Below, piece after piece: positions 29,182-37,929 of a stretch of 64,000 nucleotides of DNA. The stretch's first letter is position 1; every line of letters begins with the position of its first letter. The position numbers and the translations under genes were made by a program. Under the pieces are notes generated by a model. That model was given only the letters and a program-made list of their open reading frames with translations, did no database searches and had not been told where the DNA came from. The DNA lies in assembly GCF_036898095.1 (NCBI RefSeq), contig NC_090746.1:114168721-114232720 (forward strand). The letters are read 5' to 3'. This DNA is from Palaemon carinicauda. Taxonomy: Eukaryota; Arthropoda; Malacostraca; Decapoda; Palaemonidae.

Positions 29182-31410
29182 CTATGGTCGCGCAAAGGCG
29201 AATGGTCGCGCGGGCGAGCGATCGCGCGGGCGAGCGATCGCGCGGGCGCACAGGCGAGTGGGCGTGAGGGTGGGCAGGTAAATGAACACGTGTCCGAGGC
29301 GACGAACGCAAGCGATGGCGCGACGGCGCGACGGCGAGGGATCGTGCTGCCGCGTAGGTGAAGAAGATCGCTGGCGATAATGACCACGTGATGGTAAGCG
29401 ATGGCAAGCAGCATGTGTAGGTGAATGATCGCGTGATAGGGTGCCATGGTGATCAGCATCCGCAAGAGGGCGAGCGTTCAGGGTTGTGCGATGAGGAGCA
29501 GCATGCGTAAGCGGGCGATTGTGCAGGGTTGTGCGATGGCGAGCAGCATGCGCAGGTGAATGATCGCGTGAAAGGGTGCGATGGTGATCAGCATCCGCAG
29601 GAGGGCGATCGTTCAGGGTTGTGCGATGAGGAGCAGCATGCGTAAGCGGGCGATCGTGCAGGGTTGTGTGATGGCGAGCAGCATGCGCAGGTGAATGATC
29701 GCGTGAAAAGGTGCGATGGTGATCAGCATCCGCAGGAGGGCGATCGTTCAGGGTTGTGCGATGAGGAGCAGCATGCGTAAGCGGGCGATCGTGCAGGGTT
29801 GTGCGATGGCGAGCAGCATGCGCAGGTGAATGATCGCGTGAAAGGGTGCGATGGTGATCAGCATCCGCAGGAGGGCGATCGTTCAGGGTTGTGCGATGAG
29901 GAGCAGCATGCGTAAGCGGGCGATCATGCAGGGTCGTGCGATGGCGAGCAGCATGTGTAGGTGATCGCTGGCGAGCTGGTGATCGCTGGCGAGCAGAAGG
30001 TCGACGCGTGTCCTGTGAGAGGACAGGTGGTGCGGCGCGTTCACGAGCAGGAAAGGGAAGATCGCTGGCGCGTTGGCGAGCATGTGTTTCTGACACACGC
30101 GCAGCACGATGTTGCGTAGTCACAGGACCAGGTGGATGGTGAGCAGGGAGTTCAGCGGGAACTAAAGGGTGGTCAGAGACCGCAGGGCGATAGTCCTCAA
30201 ATGAGCGCTGACGCTCGGAAGAGAGCTGGCGAGCAGGAGAGCGCTGGCAAGGGGGGCGAACATCAGGAGAGAGCCGACGAGCAGGTGAGCGTCGGCGAGC
30301 AGGAGATCGTCGACGAGCAGGAGATTGCTGGCGAGCAGGAGAGCGCTTGTGCACTAGCCCTGCTCGCGTAAGGGAAGAATCCCTTAGCCCCGAAGGGACC
30401 GTTGCCCGTCGGGTGACGAGTTCTCCAGAAGGCGAAGGTCCGACAGGAGATGGTGAGCGGTCTGCAGAGAGGTTCAAGGAGGGCGGAGCAGTCGGTTGAG
30501 GCTGACGAGGAGAGTCCCCCCCGGAGGACGAAGACCCAAAAAGGCGCCTCTTAGTCCCCCTGAAAGGGGAAGGGAGGCCCTTGTGGCGTAGAGGGCGGTG
30601 AGCCTTACGGCGGAGGCGGCCTCGGGGGAGATCGTCGGGACCATCGGTCCTCCGAAGGGGAGTCTCCGTCAAAACACTTCCCTCAGAAGGAAGCTGGGCA
30701 GCAGTCGAGACCGAAGGACTCACTTCCCCCTTCGAAGGATACACGGAAGGAGGAGGAGAGCCTTGAGCACCATCACCAGCAACAGCACCTGCGTCAGAAG
30801 GCCCAGCCACGTCGGAGGCCTCTGTCACCACGACGTCGACAATAGACAGAGGGTCTACCTCCGCTACCACTGGCGACTGTTTAACAGCGGCCCCCAACGA
30901 GACAAGGTCAATAAGAGCGACCCTGGAGGGCAAGCCCTTAAGCCCCAGGGACGACCAAATCTGTAAAAGATTATCACTGGATAAGGCATTATTATCAATA
31001 GCCTCCCCCGGAGGAGGAGGGGGAACCGCCTCGCTATGGGAGGCGACGCCCTCTCCCCCCACCGAAGGTAGGGAAACAGAACAAGGGCCTGCGCTCCCAC
31101 TCGGACGACTCTCCTTAGGAGGCGGACGAGGGGGAGCTTCGGAGGAGGTTTGGGCGGCGGAAGAAGAGTCCCGAGAACCTTCCTCCTTCAAGGCTAACCC
31201 CGGAGGAGAACGGTCTCTCTTGGACTTCTTCTTACACCGACGGCCAAACCTCTCCCACTGGGAGGCAGACCACTCCCTGCACTCACGGCACATGTTATCC
31301 TGGTCGCACCGTCGGCCCCGACATTGAGGGCAGAGGGTGTGAGGATCCGTAATAACGTCCGACATGAAAGTCCCACAAGGACGGCCGGCAACTCCAGGGC
31401 ATGTACGCAT
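29182..31410 (-). pseudogene. Nested DIRS ORF1, N-terminal part with tandem repeats
   Basis: Starts MRTCPG. A cysteine motif (DPHTLCPQCRGRRC, CRECREW) matches the N-terminus of the intact ORF1 (DPHTACSDCRERPC, CEECARL), which identifies it as ORF1. Then come Pro/Ser-rich segments, an SPARRR-type run, and 15-residue repeats of the type HRTTLxDRPxxxAxx. The frame leaves the gag at the end of the repeats (29,182), where it is lost to the next fragment, so the protein is broken or spliced. Upstream of 31,410 the frame stays open to 31,455 but enters the 5' region. Confidence 0.7.
29380..29965. repeat. Higher-order minisatellite in gag: 45-bp units in 135-bp blocks
   Basis: GATCAGCATCCGCA begins at 29,451, 29,586, 29,721 and 29,856, an exact 135-base spacing. 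Each block is three 45-base units (15 codons each), so length changes keep the reading frame. On the - strand this encodes alternating HRTTLHDRPLTHAAP, HRTTLNDRPPADADH and HRTLSRDHSPAHAAR. Confidence 0.93.
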
Positions 31411-31549
31411 AGTAAATAAAAGAAAATAACTGAAGGTCAACTTCCAACCAATCACACAAGCTGAAAAGAAAAAGCAGAAAATTAAAGGCTGTCACGAAGG
31501 CGATGAACAGACACGTCTGATCAACGCCGAGCCAAAAGTGAAGTGATAC

Positions 31550-31721
31550 AAGTCACCGGTGTGTGGAGGGGGGAGGGGTAGCAAGGTGCCCTTCCCCACC
31601 CCCCACTAACTAGCGCCGGGGTAATTAACCCTCGTTCAAAACTATTGGCTCGTCATTTCAGCTGCACTAAAGGTAATACCCTTTGTAAATAGCGTGGTTT
31701 GTATTTCGGTTACGGAACAAA
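31550..31721. repeat. Nested DIRS: 5' terminal inverted repeat
   Basis: Pairs with 23,785-23,935. It contains ACCGGTGTGTGGAGG, TAACTAGCG and AGGTAATACCCTTTG, and ends GGTTACGGAACAAA at 31,721. Confidence 0.88.
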
Positions 31722-32649
31722 GAAAGTTTCACAATCATTTGAAAACTAAAGTATACGTTCTCTCAAACGAAATGAACTCTTAAATTGAGACTTACAATTC
31801 TCTCAATCGTTCGAATGGGAATGGAAATTAACTGAATCCCATATAAATGCAGCGAAAAATTAAATATTAAACATTAAATATTACTTTAATAGTTATAATC
31901 TCTATAAAAATAAAATAATCCCTTAAATTAAGAAATTTCAATAAGAGATGAATCATCGCTTGTATTTATAGGAACATTTACACTTAATATACAAACAAAC
32001 TTAGTATTCCACTAAGGAAACAACGATACATAAAATCGTGCGCTACATCGATTCGTATAAACCTTAAGTGAAATTTAACTTCCTTTAATCTCTGACTAAC
32101 GAAAAATACTGACAGGATCAATTTAAATTTTCCTTTTATATAGTACAACTAAAAAACTTGAGAAGTAAGAAGAATGTACTTCATGTATTCATAAAAATCT
32201 CTACGAAATATTGTACTATTGCAACAATACTGACAACTGCGTAACAACTGAACGCTAGTTAATCTTAGCAAACAGATTGAAGATTACCTCCAGAAAACTA
32301 TTAAAAGGATAAAATTTTCTTAGATAAATAATACTTTAATTAAATTTATAACTTAATATTTCAAAAGAAAGTATTCACTTAAAATTCTTTGTAAAAGCAA
32401 GCGCCGGACTTATAGCCTACGACATAAGGCTGTGACGTCATCAATGGACGAGATGTTTACCTTTCGTCCTATGCTTTCGTAAAGTTTAAAATAGGTCGAA
32501 AAACCTTTTATTCTTACCTTTTAAGTTATAAATACATGATCACAGTTCAAATAAAACAAAAAAGCGAAAGCCTAAACTCAAAAAACGTTAATACATCACC
32601 AAAAAACGTCCAAACAGAGTAAAATGCGAGAGAATTTCCAATAGAACCG
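31722..32649 (-). pseudogene. Outer DIRS: 5' part (gag start/leader), AT-rich
   Basis: By position this is the 5' gag and leader of the outer element after the nested insertion. No readable frame. It is AT-rich, unlike the nested copy. Confidence 0.4.
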
Positions 32650-32833
32650 ACGGCCATGCCGGCAGGGAAAAATCTGAAGAGGTTGGGTATAGTTCTACCT
32701 GTTGTACTGTGAGGGCACTAGTGTACACCTGGCATATCTGCGATAGCTGCGCGAGATTTTGGGAATTTCCTGCCGAGGCGTCAGGGACGCTAGCCATTCT
32801 TATATAACCAGCGGGTAAGTTTTATATTTAAAA
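32650..32833. repeat. Outer DIRS: 5' terminal inverted repeat
   Basis: Reverse complement of 18,310-18,465, including TGGCATATCTGCGATAGCTG and the tip AACCAGCGGGTAAGTTTTAT. Confidence 0.85.
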
Positions 32834-34039
32834 AAAACAAGGATACAGTTGGAAAAATATAAAGTTCATGTAAATGGTGGAAAATTAAAGTATCACAATT
32901 ACCACTAATTTATATTACATCCCTCAGATGGTTTTTACTCTTCTGTGGCTTGCTTTTCTCACAAATAAACAACCTCACTGCAACTGTTCTGGCAAGCAGT
33001 ACATGCGCAAACCATCCCCATGGGTTACTATTAAACTGTTATGATTACCTATAATTTCTATCACATTAATTAAATGAGTTTTGCTCTGCCGTGGCTCGAT
33101 TCACTTGCAAATAACCATAATCTCACTGCTTTTCTGCTCTGGCAAACGGTACATGGATGATCTGCATAGGCCAATTAAGTGGGTCATAATTTCAGGGATA
33201 TTCTTTACTTTCAGATGAGCCACAATAGCTATATAATGAACAAACAGCACTTTCAATATATCAAATTACCGAAATCCTATCTGGGAGAAGTCTTCTCCTG
33301 ACTGTAGTCATGCTAGAACTGAAGTAGAGATGGACAAATAATGACATGTAAAACAACACAAGGGACTTGCGCAAAAAATCTGAAAGTTCTTAATTGGTTA
33401 AAAAGCCACGTAATGATTATGTCATAAACAAACCAGAACAGCTGGTAAAAGTGAATGCAAACAACACATGTACAGTACAGGTAGCCCCAAATCAGTCTCT
33501 TGAACGCAAAAAATGAACTTAGTGAAATGGGTAAAATTATAGTTTAACACAGGACAATATTTCTAATAAAAAAAACTTTTCCGATATTAAATAGTGTGCT
33601 TTCAACAAATTTGACCTTTACTTCCGCCCCAAATAAGCCATCCTCTTGTCATCCTTGCCCCTTCCCAACGGACACAGGTGGGAACCGGGAACTTTGAGTG
33701 GGGGGAAAACAGGAAAAACCATGATTTACAACTGAAAGGCAAAATTCTTGGTAAATATATGATACTTTAATTTCTAGCCAAATACATGATCCATATATTT
33801 TTCATACTCACTATCTTGTGTTTTATGTATTTCTGACCATGATTATTGGGGCAAACCACCCGTTCATGCGTTTTTAAACCCCCTTATATAAAGACAATTA
33901 TGGGGGACCCCCTCTGGGAAACCGGGGTTTTTTTAGGTGGGGCAATGTCATAAACGAGTTATTTGCAGCAATCATAATGGTCAGAAATGCAAAATAAGCA
34001 TAAGATAACCAGTTGGAAAAATTTGTAACCAGTTGGAAA
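32834..34039. repeat. Host repeat copy between outer DIRS and the 34-kb DIRS
   Basis: About 1.2 kb, AT-rich, no gene. It begins with ACAGTTGGAAAAATATAAAG and ends with AACCAGTTGGAAAA, so it looks like one unit of a tandem repeat cut at the same word on both sides. Internal landmarks (CAATTAAG...CATAATTTCAGGG, CTGTAGTCATG...TGGACAAATAATG, CCCCAAATCAGTCTC) recur in diverged form at 41,150-41,380 and 48,238-48,450. Confidence 0.55.
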
Positions 34040-34238
34040 AAATGTTATTTTTATTAGTAAAATAAATTTTTGAATATACTTACCCGATAATCATGTAGCT
34101 GTCAACTCCGTTGCCCGACAGAATTCTATGGAGGGATACGCCAGCTATCACAATACTAGAAGGGGGTGTACTCACCAGCGCCACCTGTGGCCAGGTACTA
34201 TAGTACTTCTTGTTGACACCTCCTCAATTTTTCCTCGG
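34040..34238. repeat. 34-kb DIRS: 3' terminal inverted repeat
   Basis: The tip reads AAATGTTATTTTTATTAG, followed by TTACCCGATAATCATG. The following about 155 bases are the apparently perfect complement of 40,558-40,715. Confidence 0.92.
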
Positions 34239-34279
34239 TCCACTGGTTCTCTATGGGGAGGAAGGGAGGGTCAATTAAA

Positions 34280-34371
34280 TCATGATTATCGGGTAAGTAT
34301 ATTCAAAAATTTATTTTACTAATAAAAATAACATTTTTCAATATTAAACTTACCCGATAATCATGTAGCTG
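34280..34371. repeat. 34-kb DIRS: internal complementary region
   Basis: CATGATTATCGGGTAAGTAT with the complement of the left tip is fused at AATAACATTTTTC to the complement of the right tip, CAATATTAAACTTACCCG. It defines both element ends. Confidence 0.92.
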
Positions 34372-34768
34372 ATTCACACCCAGGGGGGTGGGTGAAAACC
34401 AGTGTACAAGATTAAAGGATTGCTAAGTATCCCATATTTCATATAACAGTTATCTCAAATAACAATGAAATAATAAGTACCTGGTAAGGAAGTCGACTTG
34501 AACCGTTACTCTGCCTCTTTTTTAAGTTCGTCTTCCTTACTGAGCGCAGCGTTCCTCTTGGAGGCTGAATCAACTCAAAGGTGCTAAAGTATATAGGGCT
34601 GCAACCCCTACTAAAGGACCTCTACACAACCTCTAACCCAGGCGCTTCTCAAGAATGAATTGACCACCCGCCAAATCAAAAAGATGCGGAAGGCTTCTTA
34701 GCCTACCGTAACAACCATAAAAACAACAATAAAAGCATTCAAGAGAAAGGTTAAAAAAGGTTATGGGA

Positions 34769-37636
34769 TTAAGGGAATGTAGTGGCTGAGCCCTCACCTA
34801 CTACTGCACTCGCTGCTACGAATGGTCCCAGGGTGTAGCAGTTCTCGTAAAGAGACTGGACATCTTTAAGATAAAATGATGCAAACACTGACTTGCTCCT
34901 CCAATAGGTTGCATCCATTATGCTCTGCAGAGAACGGTTTTTATTAAAGGCCATCGAAGTAGCTACGGCTCTTACTTCGTGGGTCCTTACCTTCAGCAAA
35001 GCAAGGTCTTCCTCCTTTAAGTGAGAATGGGCTTCTCTAATCAGAAGCCTTATATAATACGAAACCCCGTTCTTGGACATGGGCCTCGAAGGTTTCTTGA
35101 TGGCACACCATAAGGCTTCTGACTGTCCTCGAATAGGTTTAGACCTATTAAGATAATACTTGAGAGCTCTGACAGGGCAAAGAACTCTCTCTAGCTCGTT
35201 ACCTACCATGTTGGAGAGGCTAGGTATTTCAAACGATCTAGGCCAAGGACGCGAAGGAAGTTCATTCTTAGCTAAGAATCCGAGCTGAAAAGAACATGTT
35301 GCAGATTCGGTCGTGAAACCAATGTTCTTGCTGAAGGCATGAACCTCACTGACTCTTTTAGCTATTGCAAGGCAGACGAGAAAAAGAGTCTTGAGGGTAA
35401 GGTCCTTGAAGGAAGCTGACTGGAGAGGTTCGAACCTAGGTGACATAAGGAACCTTAAGACTACGTCTAGGTTCCAGCCTGGAGTGGGTAGACGACGCTC
35501 TTTAGAAGTCTCAAAAGACTTAAGGATGTCTTGAAGGTCCTTGTTGGAAGAAAGGTCCAAACCTCTGTGGCGGAGAACTGAAGCCAACATACTCCTGTAC
35601 CCTTTAATCGTAGGGGCTGAAAGGGATCTCTCATTCCTAAGATGTAATAGGAAGTCAGCTATTTGGGTCACAGAGGTATTGGTAGAGGATACTGCATTGG
35701 CTCTACACCAGCTCCGGAAGACTTCCCACTTAGATTGGTAGACTCTACGAGTGGAAACCCTTCTTGCTCTGGCAATCGCGCTGGCTGCCTCTTTCGAAAA
35801 GCCTCTAGCTCTAGCGAATCTTTCGACAGTCTGAAGGCAGTCAGCCGAAGAGCGTGGAGGTTTGGGTGCAACCTGTCTACGTGAGGTTGACGTAGAAGGT
35901 CCACTCTTAGAGGGAGAGTCCTGGGGACGTCGACCAGCCATTGAAGTACCCCTGTGAACCATTCTCTTGCAGGCCAAAGGGGAGCAACCAGCGTCAGCCG
36001 TGTCCCTTCGTGCGAGATGAACTTCTGAAGGACTTTGTTTATTATCTTGAACGGTGGAAATGCGTAAAGGTCGAGATGGGACCAGTTCAGCAGAAAAGCA
36101 TCCACATGAACTGCTGCTGGGTCTGGAACTGGGGAACAGTACAGCGGAAGTCTCTTGGTCATGGAGGTGGCAAACAGATCTATGGTAGGCTGACCCCACA
36201 AGGTCCAAAGTCTGTTGCACACACTCTTGTGGAGGGTCCGTTCCGTGGGAATGACCTGATCCCTTCTGCTTAGGCGATCTGCTGAGACGTTCATGTTGCC
36301 CTGAATGAACCTCGTGACTAAAGTGAGGTTTTGACTTCTTGACCAAATGAGGAGGTCCCTTGCGATCTCGTATAGGCTCCTCGAATGGGTCCCTCCTTGC
36401 TTGGAGATGTAAGCCAAGGCTGTGGTGTTGTCGGAGTTCACCTCCACCACCTTGCCTAGCAGGAGGGACTTGAAGTTCAACAGGGCTAAATGAACTGCTA
36501 GTAGCTCCTTGCAGTTGATGTGGAGCGTTCCCTGTTCCTCGTTCCACGTTCCCGAGCACTCCTGTCCGTTCAAGGTCGCACCCCAGCCCGAGTCCGATGC
36601 ATCTGAGAAGAGATGAAGATTGGGGGTCTGAATAGCCAACGATAGACCCTCCCTGAGAAGGAGATTGGTCTTCCACCACAAGAGAGTGGTCTTCATCTCT
36701 TTGGTGACTGGGATAGAGACTGCTTCGAGAGTCAAACCCTTGTCCCAATGAGCTGCAAGATGGAATTGAAGAGGGCGGAGGTGGAGTCTCCCTAGCTCGA
36801 CGAACAGGGCCAGCGATGAAAGGGTCCCTGTGAGACTCATCCACTGTCTCACCGAGCAACTGCTCCTCTTCAGCATGCTCATGATGCAATCTAGGGCTTG
36901 GCTTATCCTTGGGGCCGATGGAAAAGCCCGAAAATCCTGACTCCGAATCTCCATTCGCAGGTACACAATGGATTGGGAGGGAATGAGCTGAGACTTTTCT
37001 AGGTTGACTAACAGACCCAATTCTTTGATTAAGTCCAAAGTCCAGTTGAGACTCTCCAGACAGCGACGACTCGTGGAGGCTCTCAACAGCCAGTCGTCTA
37101 AGTAAAGGGAGGCTCTGATGTCCGATAAGTGGAGGAATTTTGCTATATTCCTCATCAGATGCGTAAACACCATAGGAGCTGTGCTTAGGCCAAAACACAG
37201 GGCTTGGAATTGGTAGACAACCTTTCCAAAAACGAATCTCAGGAAAGGTTGGGAGTCTGGATGAATAGGAACGTGAAAGTAGGCATCTTTCAGGTCCAAC
37301 GAGACCATCCAGTCCTCCTGCCTGACCGCTGCTAGGACCGACTTCGTCGTCTCCATCGTGAACGTCTGCTTGGTGACATACGCATTGAGCGCGCTGACGT
37401 CCAGCACCGGTCTCCAACCTCCTGTCTTCTTGGCCACCAGAAAGAGACGGTTGTAGAAGCCCGGGGATTGATGGTCCCGGACTATAACCACTGCCTTCTT
37501 CTGTACAAGGAGCGACACCTCCTCGTGCAACGCTAGCCTCTTGTCCTCTTCTTTGTAGTTGGGAGAGAGGTTGATGGGAGATGTGGTCAGAGGGGGTTTG
37601 CGGCAGAATGGTATCCTGTAACCCTCCCTCAGCCAA
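34769..37636 (-). CDS. 34-kb DIRS ORF3: tyrosine recombinase (955 codons open)
   Basis: The recombinase domain covers about residues 605-955. It has a core-binding segment (VYQSKWEVFRSWC, IADFLLHLRNE, TIKGYRSML), then AIAKRVSEVHAF with Arg about 761, RTHEVRAVATSMAF with His about 886 and Arg about 889, and FASFYLKD with the nucleophile Tyr about 922. The proximal about 600 codons overlap ORF2 in the frame shifted one base upstream, the same relation as in the nested copy, and lack domain signal. The likely translated part begins near 35,85x, around the end of ORF2. It acts on the circular cDNA and a target resembling GGAAAAATATAA. Confidence 0.9.
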   Translation of the reverse strand: MAEGGLQDTILPQTPSDHISHQPLSQLQRRGQEASVARGGVAPCTEEGSGYSPGPSIPGLLQPSLSGGQEDRRLETGAGRQRAQCVCHQADVHDGDDEVGPSSGQAGGLDGLVGPERCLLSRSYSSRLPTFPEIRFWKGCLPIPSPVFWPKHSSYGVYASDEEYSKIPPLIGHQSLPLLRRLAVESLHESSLSGESQLDFGLNQRIGSVSQPRKVSAHSLPIHCVPANGDSESGFSGFSIGPKDKPSPRLHHEHAEEEQLLGETVDESHRDPFIAGPVRRARETPPPPSSIPSCSSLGQGFDSRSSLYPSHQRDEDHSLVVEDQSPSQGGSIVGYSDPQSSSLLRCIGLGLGCDLERTGVLGNVERGTGNAPHQLQGATSSSFSPVELQVPPARQGGGGELRQHHSLGLHLQARRDPFEEPIRDRKGPPHLVKKSKPHFSHEVHSGQHERLSRSPKQKGSGHSHGTDPPQECVQQTLDLVGSAYHRSVCHLHDQETSAVLFPSSRPSSSSCGCFSAELVPSRPLRISTVQDNKQSPSEVHLARRDTADAGCSPLACKRMVHRGTSMAGRRPQDSPSKSGPSTSTSRRQVAPKPPRSSADCLQTVERFARARGFSKEAASAIARARRVSTRRVYQSKWEVFRSWCRANAVSSTNTSVTQIADFLLHLRNERSLSAPTIKGYRSMLASVLRHRGLDLSSNKDLQDILKSFETSKERRLPTPGWNLDVVLRFLMSPRFEPLQSASFKDLTLKTLFLVCLAIAKRVSEVHAFSKNIGFTTESATCSFQLGFLAKNELPSRPWPRSFEIPSLSNMVGNELERVLCPVRALKYYLNRSKPIRGQSEALWCAIKKPSRPMSKNGVSYYIRLLIREAHSHLKEEDLALLKVRTHEVRAVATSMAFNKNRSLQSIMDATYWRSKSVFASFYLKDVQSLYENCYTLGPFVAASAVVGEGSATTFP

Positions 37637-37929
37637 CTGACAGACTGGGCGTCTGCCCCTCTCTTTTCCCAGGCTTGCCAGAAGATCTTGAGTCTGGCTC
37701 CTACTGCTGTCTGGAGATGCGGAGAGTCAGTTTTTTCCTTTAGAAGCCTTGGAACTTTTCCTAGACTTGCTCCTGGAAGAGTCTGGACGGGAGCTTCGTC
37801 GGCTGGGGGCTCTACCACGAAAGGGCGGAATGAACCTCGTAGCAGGAGTATCAGCCACTGGGGTGCGATAAGTCCTGGGGACTGAGGTAGCAACCTTAGT
37901 CTTACGAGCCGATGAGGCCACAAGATCAT
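35668..37929 (-). CDS. 34-kb DIRS ORF2: reverse transcriptase, RNase H, methyltransferase-like
   Basis: 753 codons without a stop. RT spans about residues 105-320: GWRPVLDVSALN, LDLKDAYFHVPIHP (motif A, Asp 212), FGLSTAPMVF (B), YLDDW (C, 276-280). RNase H spans about 438-555: LFSDASDSGWGA (Asp 443), INCKELLAV (Glu 475), NSDNTTALAYI (Asp 500), NVSADRLSR (Asp 551). The DIRS methyltransferase-like segment is at about 575-680 (IDLFATSM, LYAFPPF, LVAPLWPAREW). The first about 65 residues overlap the end of ORF1, so translation probably starts downstream or by frameshift. It copies the element RNA into DNA. All expected catalytic residues are visible. Confidence 0.93.
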   Translation of the reverse strand: MILWPHRLVRLRLLPQSPGLIAPQWLILLLRGSFRPFVVEPPADEAPVQTLPGASLGKVPRLLKEKTDSPHLQTAVGARLKIFWQAWEKRGADAQSVSWLREGYRIPFCRKPPLTTSPINLSPNYKEEDKRLALHEEVSLLVQKKAVVIVRDHQSPGFYNRLFLVAKKTGGWRPVLDVSALNAYVTKQTFTMETTKSVLAAVRQEDWMVSLDLKDAYFHVPIHPDSQPFLRFVFGKVVYQFQALCFGLSTAPMVFTHLMRNIAKFLHLSDIRASLYLDDWLLRASTSRRCLESLNWTLDLIKELGLLVNLEKSQLIPSQSIVYLRMEIRSQDFRAFPSAPRISQALDCIMSMLKRSSCSVRQWMSLTGTLSSLALFVELGRLHLRPLQFHLAAHWDKGLTLEAVSIPVTKEMKTTLLWWKTNLLLREGLSLAIQTPNLHLFSDASDSGWGATLNGQECSGTWNEEQGTLHINCKELLAVHLALLNFKSLLLGKVVEVNSDNTTALAYISKQGGTHSRSLYEIARDLLIWSRSQNLTLVTRFIQGNMNVSADRLSRRDQVIPTERTLHKSVCNRLWTLWGQPTIDLFATSMTKRLPLYCSPVPDPAAVHVDAFLLNWSHLDLYAFPPFKIINKVLQKFISHEGTRLTLVAPLWPAREWFTGVLQWLVDVPRTLPLRVDLLRQPHVDRLHPNLHALRLTAFRLSKDSLELEAFRKRQPARLPEQEGFPLVESTNLSGKSSGAGVEPMQYPLPIPL

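Larger units (their letters stand above)
23734..31721 (-). mobile_element. Nested DIRS1-like retrotransposon (about 8.0 kb)
   Basis: The terminal inverted repeats are at about 23,785-23,935 and 31,550-31,690, with an internal complementary region at 23,989-24,095. ORF order on - is gag-like ORF1, RT-RNase H-methyltransferase ORF2, and tyrosine recombinase ORF3. It sits inside the outer DIRS without a visible target duplication, as expected for recombinase insertion. The ends were placed from the junction in the internal complementary region (TTTGTCATTTGTTCCG), giving AAATGACAAATTCG at the left and GGTTACGGAACAAA at the right. ORF3 is fully open, ORF2 has one stop, and ORF1 is broken. Confidence 0.92.
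18258..32833 (-). mobile_element. Outer DIRS1-like retrotransposon, decayed, split by a second DIRS
   Basis: Inverted terminal repeats of about 155 bases pair 18,310-18,465 with 32,650-32,810. Both read ATAAGAATGGCTAGC inward from the tip on one strand or the other. Next to the left repeat lies an internal complementary region (18,494-18,594). Subtracting the nested copy leaves about 6.6 kb, close to the 6.7 kb of the copy at 34-40.7 kb. Remnants of its genes (recombinase side at 18.9-20.3 kb, gag at 21.8-22.7 kb) align by eye with that copy in the same order. All frames are broken. It is older than both the nested element and the 34-kb copy. Confidence 0.85.

Noticed and set aside
29014..30371. 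Open + strand frames across the DIRS gag repeats
   Set aside because: Antisense shadows of a GC-rich repeat coding region. The - strand frame carries the conserved cysteine motif.
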